Source: Apophysomyces variabilis
Taxonomy: Eukaryota > Mucoromycota > Mucoromycetes > Mucorales > Mucoraceae
Direction: 5' to 3'
DNA length: 64,000 bases
Assembly: GCA_002749535.1 (NCBI GenBank)
Contig: MZZL01000404.1
Location: forward strand, 219,065-283,064
Part shown: in pieces, positions 27,604-42,089 of the stretch
Layout of the letters: every line of letters starts with the position of its first letter
Position numbering within the stretch: the stretch's first letter is position 1
Translations under genes and position numbers: made by a program
Notes under the pieces: generated by a model
What the model saw: the letters and a program-made list of their open reading frames with translations, nothing else
Databases searched by the model: none
Told to the model about the DNA's origin: nothing

Positions 27604-27652
27604 GCGTGGTGAATGAGAAAAGAAAAACTTTTTCTTTTGTTTTTCGTACCAC

Positions 27653-27660
27653 TTTTTATA
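27653..27660 (-). promoter_or_regulatory. TATA box of the CCCH-protein gene
   Basis: The minus strand reads TATAAAAA 50 bp before the ATG at 27603. This supports that start codon and implies a short 5' leader. Confidence 0.5.
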
Positions 27661-28491
27661 CTGCCGCGACATTTTGAAGACCCGCCTGTCACTTCTTTCG
27701 GATGACCATAATAGAAGCAGAAATGGTAAGGGTAAACAATACAATTAATAAGAGCTTTTGTCATTGGTTGGACCCTTCAATTTTGCCTTTGAAATAGCTG
27801 GTCAGTCAGGGTAACCTTGGGGCCCTCCACTGTGACAAGTGAGGGGAGAGGGAACTGAACCCATCACCCCTTTGCGGAGATTGAAAACTTAAAGGGGAAC
27901 TCAAACCAAAAGACAAGGAGAAAAACTGCAACCGAAATTTGATACGCTCGACGATCATTCACCTGAATAGAAAGTAAGAAGGATTGCATCGGGACACTTA
28001 CAAACAATAGCCATTCATTTAAAAACAGATATAACTCAATAAATCAGCTGTTTATATGTATAAAAGCGATTGGAACTTATAACAAACATTCGGTCTCGGT
28101 ACGCTTCGGCCGCTAAAAGCAAATGAATGAGCTGTAATTAGGCTTCTGTTATTCAACTGTATCTCACCTAGACCGACTTGTATGTATTGCTTGGGGTTTG
28201 TCCTCGCACCTTGTTTTTCTTTCTGGTGAATTTTGGTGGGCCTGGCGTCTTCATGATGTGTTTGTTATCCTCGCGAGTGGGTGACAGTTGGGTTGGGGAG
28301 CCTTCGGTGCGTTGTGTAGCGAGCAAGACAAAAGCTGGTCATTTCTTTAAAGTATTGTGCCACAATTAGTTCCTTCTTATTCCTTAAACCAAGTAACATT
28401 TACATTTATTCTACTTACTGTTATACTGCATTCTGAAAACGGGGCATGACTACTACGGGGATTCATGGAAAACAAAGCGTGGGGATTTTGG

Positions 28492-28593
28492 TTAATTGAA
28501 ATCATGCAGAACGTCTTTCAGCTGATCTTCGGTCAAACTAGCGCGCTTCATCTTCGGTGGCAATGATCCAGAGGCTTTAGGGCGGATGCAGTG
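28492..28593 (-). pseudogene. Orphan terminal-exon-like fragment
   Basis: A 34-codon frame begins directly after an acceptor (GTTAG) and ends in a stop codon. Its sense looks protein-like (PPKMKRASLTEDQLKDVLHDF, read as a basic then helical tail) and no stop interrupts it, yet no upstream partner exon was found. The family is not recognised. A relic of a deleted gene is inferred; a chance frame is possible. Confidence 0.3.
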
Positions 28594-29699
28594 CTAACTA
28601 TACGTTGCGACAATCTGTTTGCACACCCGGAGATGCATTAAAAAGGACGACAACATTTCAATGTAATGTAGGGTTCCGCATGGTTTGGCTCTTCTCAGTT
28701 CTTTACATTAACTTAACCCGAACGCAATCAAACAAAAAAAGGAAAATAAAAAGCACTATATAAAGAACCGGTTTATTGAGCATAAAAGAGTATAAACCCT
28801 GTCTATTGTAGATGGTAAAAAAAGAATGATCTCTGTAGCGAGTATTTTTACCATAGTTTGGAAAAGTGTTTACATTGACATTGTCACTCATCTGTAATAA
28901 ACTGAGTTCAACTTTGTTTCGCGTTTTACTGATCCATTCTGATGAGTTTGCATGAAAATCACTGTTTCGGTACGTTTATTAGGAAATATATAACGTAAAA
29001 ATGCACTCATGACACTCTAAACATGGCAGTATGCAACATTTACCCTGCTAGTCGTATAGCATCACTAAGAGTTAGTCTTGATTATTCCACAATAAGTATT
29101 CAAAATCACAGCTGAGGACAGAAATTGTGAACATCCTCGCGGTCGAGAGCATCCCTTCGCACATTTTTGGCACCTTCCACAAACTGCGAGTGTAAAAACT
29201 GATTGAAATTGTGCAACTTGGAGTTTTTCGTACATTCTAAAGCATCCCATTACCTATAGCGTCATTGGTACGTTGAAGGGGGAAAGTCAAGCACGACATA
29301 GCCATGTTCTGCAAGCAAGCAATTGATCCCGATGAAATGCAAGTTCACCATGGGGGAATAACTCACCACCAGTAAGTAATACCCTGGATATTTTACAATC
29401 GACTTCTACCTTTGCGCACTGTACCATTAAACGATATATCCATTCATACGCCTCGACAGAAACGGTGGTAGTTTGCCTGTTTGCTTCTATCCGTAGCATA
29501 ATAAAAGAACAATAACAATGATAACTAAATGCACCCTGGAATACAGTATCTCCCAACAATAATTTCGCAAACTACGGAACACGAAGTCGCAGTCCAGTGG
29601 AATTAAATATCGCAACAAATGAAAAAAAAAATTCAATGCCGTCCTTTTTCTGCTTAGCTACCGCTTTACCTCATTTTAAAAGTGCATCCACATCCTTGA

Positions 29700-29842
29700 G
29701 CTCTCCCCATTCCCACTGTTAAGCAGTCAAAAGCAGAACTCGCTGCTGCCAAGGCTGAAATTAGTAGGCTCAAACAACACAACGCTTCCCTTTTCCAGAT
29801 GATACACTCTAGTTTCCCTATGGAAAAATATCGGGGAAGGGG
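29700..29842 (+). pseudogene. Orphan coiled-coil exon-like fragment with a consensus donor
   Basis: The frame reads as a short coiled coil (KAELAAAKAEISRLKQHN) followed by SLFQMIHSSFPMEKYRGRG. It ends exactly at a strong 5' splice site (GG|GTGAGT). The upstream frame is closed by a TGA just before 29700, and no downstream exon was identified. Alternating Ala/Lys/Glu heptads are unlikely by chance. It is probably a remnant of a larger gene or element-encoded protein. Confidence 0.35.
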
Positions 29843-30844
29843 GTGAGTATCAAAAAAGCCTTTTTGCAAGGAAGAAGCGGGCGACAGCAAGCCGGACAGG
29901 GGCCCTGATGCGATGGATACGTTTTGCGGAGATATCGATATGTATTAGGCATGTGGATTGAATGGACGGTTTGTATTAGAGGAAATAGATTCAACAGACT
30001 TGGCGTCTATCTCCCCCCTTCAATTTTTATCACATTGATCTAGCCCGGGCGGACACAATTATTATTTTTGCGCTCATTTGAACCACTGAATAAACCCAAG
30101 AAACTAGATAGTGCTAGGTTGAAACTCGATGTCATTCACTTAGCTCGAAAAAAAAAGTAATCCACAAACCTCTATAAGACGCATCCAGAGTCTGTAAGCT
30201 ATAATAATGACATACCTAATACCTTAACAATCTAACCCATAAGCAATTCGACTTCTTAATATCAGAACTTGAGATGCATTGCGAGTTGTCAAGATGTCCT
30301 ACTTGCAAAAAAATCAATAAAGGGTACTTTGTGTATTCCTTGCATTTTTACTGCAGTAATACGATCTGGGTGGGCGTTTCAACCATTATTCCGTTTATCT
30401 AGCATAAAAACAGCCAATGAAAAGCATGTCGCCCATTTGTTTATTTTCCTTCATATGTCATTTTCTGTAAGCATGACATAATTTTGAATCAAGATAGACA
30501 TTGAGGTATTATTGATGGGAACAGTAAACCAAGTTATAAACTGTATCTACACGTGTAATATTTATGTAACATTCTATGCAAATCGGGTGTACAATGAAAA
30601 GGAAATGACATAAACTATGTAAACTTTGTTCGGATGCACCCGAAGATGCTGCAACTTTTACATACTCTATTCGAAGATATACCAAGATAGGTTTTTACCG
30701 GGTGTGATGCAGACGAACTTTCAAATTATATGAAAGAAGAAGACTGTAGAAGACTTTAGCAGACAATAGGTATTCTATAAAAATTAAGAGAACACGATAA
30801 CCGCAACTGCACGACGTCGAACAAGAGCCAGCCAAACCGAGACT

Positions 30845-30985
30845 ATGGTTGAACCACCCAGGTCTCGCAGACGAATCAGCCGACGAGAAGAGGAAAGAGC
30901 AGAATCGTCCCGAGCTCCTTTAAGGCGATCTGAGAGGCAGCAAGCAAAAAAAAAACAGAAAAGGATCCACGAGTCAAGTGGATAG
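30845..30985 (+). other. Short Arg-rich open frame (46 codons)
   Basis: ATG at 30845 to TAG at 30985 encodes an Arg/Ser/Glu-rich peptide (PRSRRRISRREEERAESS, then LRRSERQQAKKKQKR). The frame is open upstream for about 15 more codons with the same composition (ARRRTRASQTE). Such tails occur at the ends of retroelement polyproteins and in SR-like proteins. Neither a full gene nor a splice partner is visible, so the identity is open. Confidence 0.3.
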
Positions 30986-31069
30986 GGCTTTTACGCCCGG
31001 TATTTAGTAAGTGTCATTGAATACTATTGTTATTTTTCTTCTATTACTCACCAATTGAAATATATATAT

Positions 31070-31228
31070 GCATCTGGCATTCACTTGGCGGGGAGATGGG
31101 TATGGCGTCGTCAGTTTATGACAGGTATGTAAAAGTGGTCAATTCCAACTCTTATAACACGACAATTAATGTAATTTGTTAGCGTCAAGCCCAGTTTCCA
31201 AAATGCGCCAAGTGAATTTGCTAGATGC
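31070..31228. repeat. Inverted-repeat pair, MITE-like
   Basis: The arms 31070-31090 and 31206-31228 are inverted copies. The inner 12 bp (ATTCACTTGGCG and its complement) match perfectly, and outer GCATCT also matches, with one substitution and a 2-bp indel between. They enclose about 115 bp of AT-rich DNA with no coding capacity. Size and structure fit a miniature inverted-repeat element, but no clear target-site duplication was seen. Confidence 0.4.
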
Positions 31229-31400
31229 GACTTTAATTTTTGGAAATAAAGTACATATGGATTACTTAGAACAAAATGGATTCAATCTTAAGATTATGTA
31301 CAAGGCAATGTGCCTAAACAGAGTTTATTAGGAAAAAGGAGTGCGTTTTCTTCTTCTTGTTTTCATAGGATGATGATTTGGGTATCATTAAATGGTCAGA

Positions 31401-32728
31401 TTAATTGTATTCTACTTTGGTATCGAAGGGTACGGACGAACTGGTGCGTTTACTAAATCCGAAGCGATGCGAAAGACGATGCCGAAGGGAAGGGCCGCCT
31501 GGCTGCTTCTGTTGTGGATCAGGACTTAGCAGGGAGAGTAAGGTATCGACCCAAGCATGATGAGATTCGAAATCCATGCACTGGACACGAATAGGACGGC
31601 TCGACGTTTTAATGATGATATTAGGAGGCTGTGACCATGATGTCTGCTCTTCAATATAAAACGATTCAATGACACCTATTACTATGCATGTAAGTCATCG
31701 AGGCAGAAGAACAACAGCAAAAATAAAAATAATACACATATCTAATTCATGTGTATATGAAAAGTTGATAAGTAGATGTATACAGCTGGCGTACCATTTT
31801 TTGTTTCGCCGCCCCGTTCGTGCGTCCAGTAAAGCATCTTCGTATGCGGTTGAATCCAAAAGAATCGGCGGTGTCGCTTTCCGCCTACCAATTTTCTTGT
31901 ATGCTTCCACATCCAATCGCCTTCTTCACACACATTGGGCTTTTTATGAAGCTCACCTACGTCTCCTTCCTTTGTATGGTTGGTTATGGAGGGTAGCCTA
32001 GTAAAAGTCCAGGTCTTTCTCCGTGAGCTCTTCACAGGCGGCCGTAGAGCTTCTTCGCCAACCGAGCGACAGCGAAATAGGTTTGTTGTATTCAGTGCTT
32101 CCAGGCGTGGATATTCCACCATATCTTTATTATGGTGCTGATGATGACGGAGTTCTGACAGACGTCTATTGAGGGTATCTCGCTCGCGTGTCACTCGGCT
32201 GAGGACTTGGCGCAGGGTTCGAATTTCTTGTTCGTGATCTTGCCTCTGATTTTGTTGTGTTTCTTTCAGTAGATCCAGTTCATGAGCTAATAGGCTTTGT
32301 TCGCGCAAGACACGCGCCTGTCGTGCCACCTGCTGTGTCAATTGATGCACTTGACCGCGTAAACCGAGGTTTTCCAACTCCAGTTGCCAAACTTGATTCT
32401 GGAGCCGGTCTACTCTGTCAGTATCCACACAGCCTGTAAAATGGTCCATGATAGAAGAAGAGCAAGGACCTTCAATGGTAGTTTCTGTTAGTCCTTGCGG
32501 ATTTTCTAGTTCAAACTGCTTCAAGGAGTCCTGTTGTTGTTGTTGTTGGCTTTGTAGGAGGCGTTGCATCTTGCGGACCTCGCTCAATAACCCCTGGCCG
32601 GAATCCATAATCTCATTACAAACGATATCAGATGCTGAGACGATTGAAGGTTCTGGCAAGGAGGGAAAGGTGCTGAGATCCATAGAAGGCGCTCTTTGAA
32701 GTTCATTATCCCTACAAGCGCGAATCAT
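31401..32728 (-). CDS. Coiled-coil protein with C-terminal Mcp5/Num1-type PH domain
   Basis: Two exons (32728-31795 and 31675-31401) encode 402 residues. An N-terminal region with a short Gln run leads into a coiled coil (about 105-200, heptads around QNQVWQLELENLGLRGQV). The C-terminal PH domain (about 270-370) carries the marks of the fungal cortical-anchor family: GDWMWKHTRK, HRRFFWIQPHTKMLYW, then IIIKTSSRPIRV and HHAWVDTLLSLL, the second half on exon 2. Such PH domains bind PI(4,5)P2 and tether dynein, mitochondria or nuclei to the cortex. At 402 residues it is far shorter than S. pombe Mcp5 or yeast Num1. The second exon starts after an AATAG acceptor paired with a GTACGC donor; this choice restores the PH strand NGVIESFYIEEQ. 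Confidence 0.8.
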
Positions 32729-33131
32729 CGCATGGAAACCAAAAGAATCGAAAGGAGATAGGTAGAAATGAAAAGGAAAAAGAAGAAAAGAAAGAAGAAG
32801 AGCTTGGGGATTGTTTAGGGCATTAACATGTATATTTTTGTTACTCTCTTTTCAAGCCGCTTGACGATCCTTGATCAACCGCATTGACCAGGCCATAGAA
32901 GCCACTATTTGCACACGCATGCATGAAATAAGAAATCTCTGTGTAATTGGGTAAATTCAACTTATGCGAGTCACTGCACCCCTTGATTCATGAACAACAT
33001 TAGTTTGACATGATCTGCCATGTCCTCTTTCGATCGAACAACATCACCTAAATATTGCCACGTCAGGAGAAAAAGGAACTTGCTAAACGGACATATCCAC
33101 GCATGATTTTATTGCCGAGCACTGCATTAAA
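32729..33131. other. Spacer between the PH-domain and USP7-like genes
   Basis: About 400 bp between two minus-strand genes in tandem. A purine-rich stretch (about 32755-32815, A/G only on the plus strand, hence CT-rich in the leader of the PH-domain gene) precedes its start. No gene is visible. Confidence 0.5.
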
Positions 33132-37350
<4,219 letters not shown>

Positions 37351-37994
37351 GGTTGGCGAGTTGGCGCCTTGGGTGTCAGGAACCTTGTCTTCCTACGACA
37401 ACAGAAACATGCGTGAGCCCATAGATCCGATGAAGATAACCAACACCTGCTGATAAATTCGGAAGTTGCATTGTTGAATGCGCGATGGGTGCAAGCAAAC
37501 GGTTTATGTGTGTGAGTCCAAGCAATACTGCACACCCTCACTTCAAATGACGTCAAGTTTCCATTTTCGTCACTCTAAGTATGTTCTTTTTTACTTTGGG
37601 TAAGGGCATGAAACAATCCACGTACGGGAAATATTATCGCTATCATAATACGGATCTGGACCAGATTGGTGCGGCCCTCTCATTCTTCAATGGTTTGATT
37701 GGCATTGGTATTTGTACTGAGTAGTGAGTCTATTGAATACCAGCTGATCTATTGCATGGACATGGGATACTTTGGATGATATGAAACCTACTTAGTTGAT
37801 GCAGCATATTAAAGTTGGAGATCTGGTCTAATGATCTTTTATTGCCCCGCCTCCTGTTTCCCTTTTCTCTTACACCTCTTAATGCACTGATTAAGTGGGA
37901 CTGGCGGAACGCCACTTCTGAAGTAAAACTCAGTCCTGTCTTCTACAACGGCTTTCATTTCTTTTCTCTCTTCCTTCTGTCTTATATAAAGCAA
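37351..37994. other. Divergent spacer between the USP7-like and MFS genes
   Basis: 644 bp of shared upstream DNA for two divergent genes. TATATAA at 37983-37989 is only 6 bp from the MFS start codon, too close to act as a TATA box for it. Nothing else is recognised. Confidence 0.45.
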
Positions 37995-39546
37995 ATGACA
38001 GTAAAGGATGTTCCACTGTTTCTGGGCCTAAAACTGCTCAATGTATTCAGTATTGGATGCATAGGGTCCGCACAGTTATTTCTTCCAACTTTCTACAGCA
38101 CTACACTAGGTCTCGGTCAAAATAAGATTGGGTTTATCTATGCCATCAGTAGGTCTCACTGCAATAGAATGAACTACGCCTACGATAAAAACAGGGAACA
38201 AAGAGATGATAGGAAAAGAAAAACTCAAGCCTTCTCTCTTTTTATGTAGCACCGGTGGTATCTTGTTTTGCGTTTCCGTACTGGACCTCTCTCGCGGATA
38301 GAACGCAAGCACATAAGAAGATCATGGTCATGAACTTGACCTTAGCCCTATTGGTAAGCATTAGCCTCTCCGGCGTCATCTCGGCATGGTCGAAACTCAT
38401 TCGTGCCAGTCGATCTTGTTTATTGGCCTGGTGCCATCGTTAGTTGAACAAGAGTGGGCTGTGCTCGCCCTTGTATGCTTGGGCTGTTTCGGATACGCCT
38501 TCTTTGGCTATCCTTGTATCACCGCCTTAGTTGACGCAGTGACACTGATGGTATTAGGCGATCAAAAGGAGCTGTATGGGCGTCAAAAAATGGGATGTCC
38601 TATTGGCTTCGGCATTGCTGTGTTTCTGACTGGCTTTTTCATGGAAGAGTTTGATACCACCTACGCGTTATTTGGTGTCTTTGCAGCATGTGCCATTGGG
38701 TGTATCCTTACGGTTACTTTAATGGATTTCACACCTTATCGTGTGAAGTGCAGCGGTTCCGAAGAGGCTGGACGAAGTTCTGATGTAGATATCCTAGCCC
38801 CTCCAGGATCGATGTGGGATATTTTACGTTCCGGTGATGCGTTGCAATTCTTGACTGTCATGATTGCACTGGGCTTTTGCATCAACGTGATCCTTGCTTT
38901 TCTTTTTCTCTTTATTCGTGATAATCTGGGTGCCACACCAGCATTGGTTGGCTTGCTGGGACCTCTTGGTAGCAGCACCGAAGTAATTTGTTTCTTCTTT
39001 TCGAAAGAGGCAAGTCATGATGAACGACTGATAAGCGAAAGCGTTTAACACTTCCATTGGTCAGATATTCCGGTCATTGGGTACCCACCGGATGCTTACA
39101 ATCGCGCAATGTATTACATTGTACCGCTGTCTTGCATATATTGCTTCAATGGGATTTGAGAACGGCGCCTGGGTCGTTGTTGTAACCCAACTCCTGCATG
39201 GTAATATATACATTATCTAATTGAAATTGACAATTACTCAATAATTTGGACAGGTGTCGCGTTCTCTTTGGTTTGGAGCGCGGCTGTAGTGCACATTGAC
39301 ACGATCGCTGCAGCCGGATGGAAGAGCAGTGCTCAGGGATTGCTTAATATGACGTTCAATGGCATTGGCGCAGGACTAGGATCCACGCTAGGGGGATATA
39401 TCTATGAAGCCTATGGTGCAAGAACAATGTGGTCCTTAACCGCTGTTGTCATGATTATTTCTTTATTTATCCATATCTCTGATTTATCAAAGAGAAGTTT
39501 TCAAGCATTGGCATCATTTTTCCAATACCGGTATAATACATTGTGA
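37995..39546 (+). CDS. Major facilitator superfamily transporter, MFS_1-like
   Basis: Five exons (37995-38148, 38250-38353, 38410-39009, 39065-39200, 39254-39546) give 429 codons (428 residues). About 12 hydrophobic segments are spread over the full length. The loop after the second segment has the MFS-type LADRTQAHKK, and the C-terminal half has GVAFSLVWSAAVVHID and LGGYIYEAYGARTMW, as in the LacY/nucleoside-proton-symporter-like group. The substrate cannot be told from the sequence. The apparent frame change near 38386 is explained by a 56-nt intron (38354-38409), not a frameshift. Intron 3 begins with GC instead of GT (39010-39064). The Met at 37995 is chosen because membrane segment 1 starts right after it. 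Confidence 0.85.
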
Positions 39547-40487
39547 AGATAAAAATAAAGCCCATGGGTTTTAATGTTAGCTGGGCACATAATTGCATGT
39601 AACAACAGAACAGGTTCAAAGGAAGAAAGGGAAAAAATGACGCTAATCAAAGCAAGGTTTACGATAACCAATCATGCGTAATGCGGTAGTTAGCCGCAAC
39701 TGTACCATGTCAATGAAGCAGAGAGAAGTGTAACCAATCATCTGGCGAGTAGAGTGCCCAAATGTGGGGGGAGAGACAAGGTGCAAGAAGAAAAAAAAAA
39801 GGAGATACACACACAACTCCCTGATACAAGCTGAAAAGCTTAGTAGGTTTGCCCTATTGCCCAAAGAGGGTAGAGTAACCCCCCGATTGTTATGGACCCG
39901 AAAAAAAAACCTTTACATACCAAAACCTGAGGACATATGTTTCTAAGGGCATAGCTTTTGAAGCGGTGTGACAGAAAAGGGATTTTGCTATCTCGACGTC
40001 TTTTATCATATAGCATTCCTCAGGGAATGGAGTCCATCGTTTCCCTTAACCACCTGACTCATCTGACGAACAGTGATATGAAAGAAAGCCAACGACAGTT
40101 TTCTGACTTAGCGTCGAAGTTAAGATTCCGCTTAAAACCCTTGCCTAAAATAAGATGGATGAAGTAGGTATGTGTTTCAAAAGGTACGCACACACAGACC
40201 AAAGCACTAGACCACTTATGTCCGGCAATTTGTGATATAATTCTCAACATATTAGGGAGTCGTGCGTAAACAAGAGTGAATGGCCTTGTTTTGCTTCAAA
40301 GAGAATTTCGGCAAGGAGAAAGTTCCCCAAGCCAAAAAAGAAAAAAAAATGCATGGCAAAAATTGAACGAGTGACGACATGCAGAGCATGATCATTTTTT
40401 TAGACCGCTCAAGACTTTCTACTCGCTTCTTTCGTCTTCTCTTTTTTTCTCTTTTTCCTCATCTCGCTCGACTACTTTAAACCCAAC
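39547..40487. other. Spacer between MFS and 14-3-3 genes
   Basis: 940 bp with no supportable gene. It contains the 3' end of the transporter gene, several poly-A runs, and on the right the CT-rich leader of the 14-3-3 gene. Confidence 0.5.
40420..40480 (+). promoter_or_regulatory. CT-rich leader of the 14-3-3 gene
   Basis: A C/T tract (TCTTCTCTTTTTTTCTCTTT and similar) ends just before the ATG at 40488. It resembles the leaders of the other well-expressed genes in the window. The role is inferred from position. Confidence 0.4.
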
Positions 40488-41736
40488 ATGTCTGCTGTGA
40501 GTTTAGGGCGTGTGTTCATAACAAAACATGTTGTATTCACCTTTGGTTCTCTTGTATCGAACTATTTATTATCTCTTTAGGAACGTGAAGATAAGGTATG
40601 AATCTCATCATCTGTTTCCTTGCTTTTTTGTCATGGCCCCCATCTACACTCATCTTTGAGCTTAAATGAATCTTCATCGCTCACATCATCTATACAGGTT
40701 TACATGGCCAAGATTTCCGAACAGGCCGAACGTTACGATGGTACGTAAGCGGAGGATAAATGTGCTGCTTTTCCCTCTGCCTCGGATTCGCTCCCGAGAT
40801 GTTGTGTGCCGTGAATTTTTTCCTTGATTAACAAAACCCTTTTACTTTATTCACAGAAATGGTTGAATCTATGAAGGCTGTCGCTAAGGTAAGAAAAAAT
40901 GAACGAAAAAATTGCATGACGTTTTGTAACCCTTCATTTCTAACGTGAATTTTATGTAGTTGGGTGTTGATCTGACAGTAGAAGAGCGTAATCTTCTGTC
41001 CGTTGCGTACAAGAATGTGATTGGTGCACGACGTGCTTCATGGAGAATCGTGTCCTCCATTGAACAAAAGGAGGAGAACAAGGGCCATGAAGAACAAGTA
41101 AAGAAAATCAAGGAGTACAGATCAAAGATCGAACGAGAACTGTACGATGTTTGTAACGACATCTTGGGTCTTCTTGAGGAACACTTGATCCCATCCTCCC
41201 AGGAAGGCGAGGCCAAAGTCTTCTACTATAAAATGTGAGTAACCCCTACATCTCCTAGGGTCACACAACTAAAAACTTTATTAGGAAGGGTGACTATCAC
41301 CGTTACGTCGCAGAATACGCCACTGGTGAAGACCGCAAAGACGCAGCAAATAAAGCCCATGAAGCCTACAAGTCTGCCACCGATATTGCTCAGGTTGAAC
41401 TGGCCACTACACACCCCATTCGTCTCGGTTTGGCCTTGAACTTCTCCGTGTTTTACTATGAGATCTTGAACTCACCTGATCGTGCTTGCCATTTGGCTAA
41501 GCAAGCATTCGATGACGCCATTGCTGAACTGGATCAGCTTAGCGAAGAGTCCTACAAAGATTCGACACTCATCATGCAACTGTTGAGAGACAACTTGACT
41601 CTCTGGACATCGGATCTTCAGGATGGTAAGTGTGTTCAAACTAGAAACACTGAAATTGTTACTTACACACACTTTTCTTGTTCATCTATTAGAAAACCAA
41701 GAAAAGAAGGGTACTGAGGGCGAGGCTCAAGAGTAA
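40488..41736 (+). CDS. 14-3-3 protein
   Basis: Seven exons (40488-40496, 40581-40595, 40698-40740, 40857-40888, 40960-41234, 41285-41625, 41693-41736) give 253 codons (252 residues), the family's usual length. Signatures are clear: [41 protein letters not shown], then [27 protein letters not shown] and DNLTLWTSD, followed by an acidic variable tail. The dimer binds phosphoserine/threonine proteins through the Lys/Arg/Arg/Tyr pocket, all present. It works as an adaptor in many pathways, including NDR and checkpoint signalling, both represented in this window. The first two coding exons are only 9 and 15 nt, a strikingly fragmented start. Confidence 0.97.
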
Positions 41737-42089
41737 AAGATGGCTTTATCACTCTTTTTTTTCGTTTAATCTCAATGTTATTTTCTTTCTATCGCGTCCT
41801 AAAAGAAACATCAAAAACAGTAAAATCAGGCTGGGGAGATTTTGTTTAAATTGTGCCACATGGTGAGACTTACGTACAGCCATGGATGCTGTCACAAGAC
41901 AATGCCACATGGTATCGTTCATGTTGTATGGCAGCCGAGACAGTTTCTGTTTTGTTTTTGCTTTCTTTTTCGCTCATCAGAGGGTCCCAAAAGGGAGGAA
42001 CCGGGGGGTCAGAAATGCTATGTAACCTGCATGATTGACACAACTTTAAAAAGTAAACTTTTATTCAGGGACATGACTCTATTAATCTT
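41737..42089. other. Convergent 3' spacer
   Basis: 353 bp between the 14-3-3 gene and the next minus-strand gene. It contains a poly-T run after the stop codon and nothing else recognisable. Confidence 0.5.

Larger units (their letters stand above)
27661..31400. other. Gene-poor block with scattered exon-like fragments
   Basis: 3.7 kb without an intact gene. It contains at least three stretches with coding character (28492-28593 minus, 29700-29842 plus, 30845-30985 plus), a pair of open frames at 29065-29560 minus with a Cys-rich stretch, and an inverted-repeat pair at 31070-31090 / 31206-31228. None can be joined into a gene. Decayed genes or mobile elements are the simplest reading. Confidence 0.5.

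Noticed and set aside
38354..38409. Apparent frameshift in the MFS gene
   Set aside because: A 56-nt GT-AG intron with a GTAAGC donor restores the frame and a continuous membrane segment, so the gene is intact.
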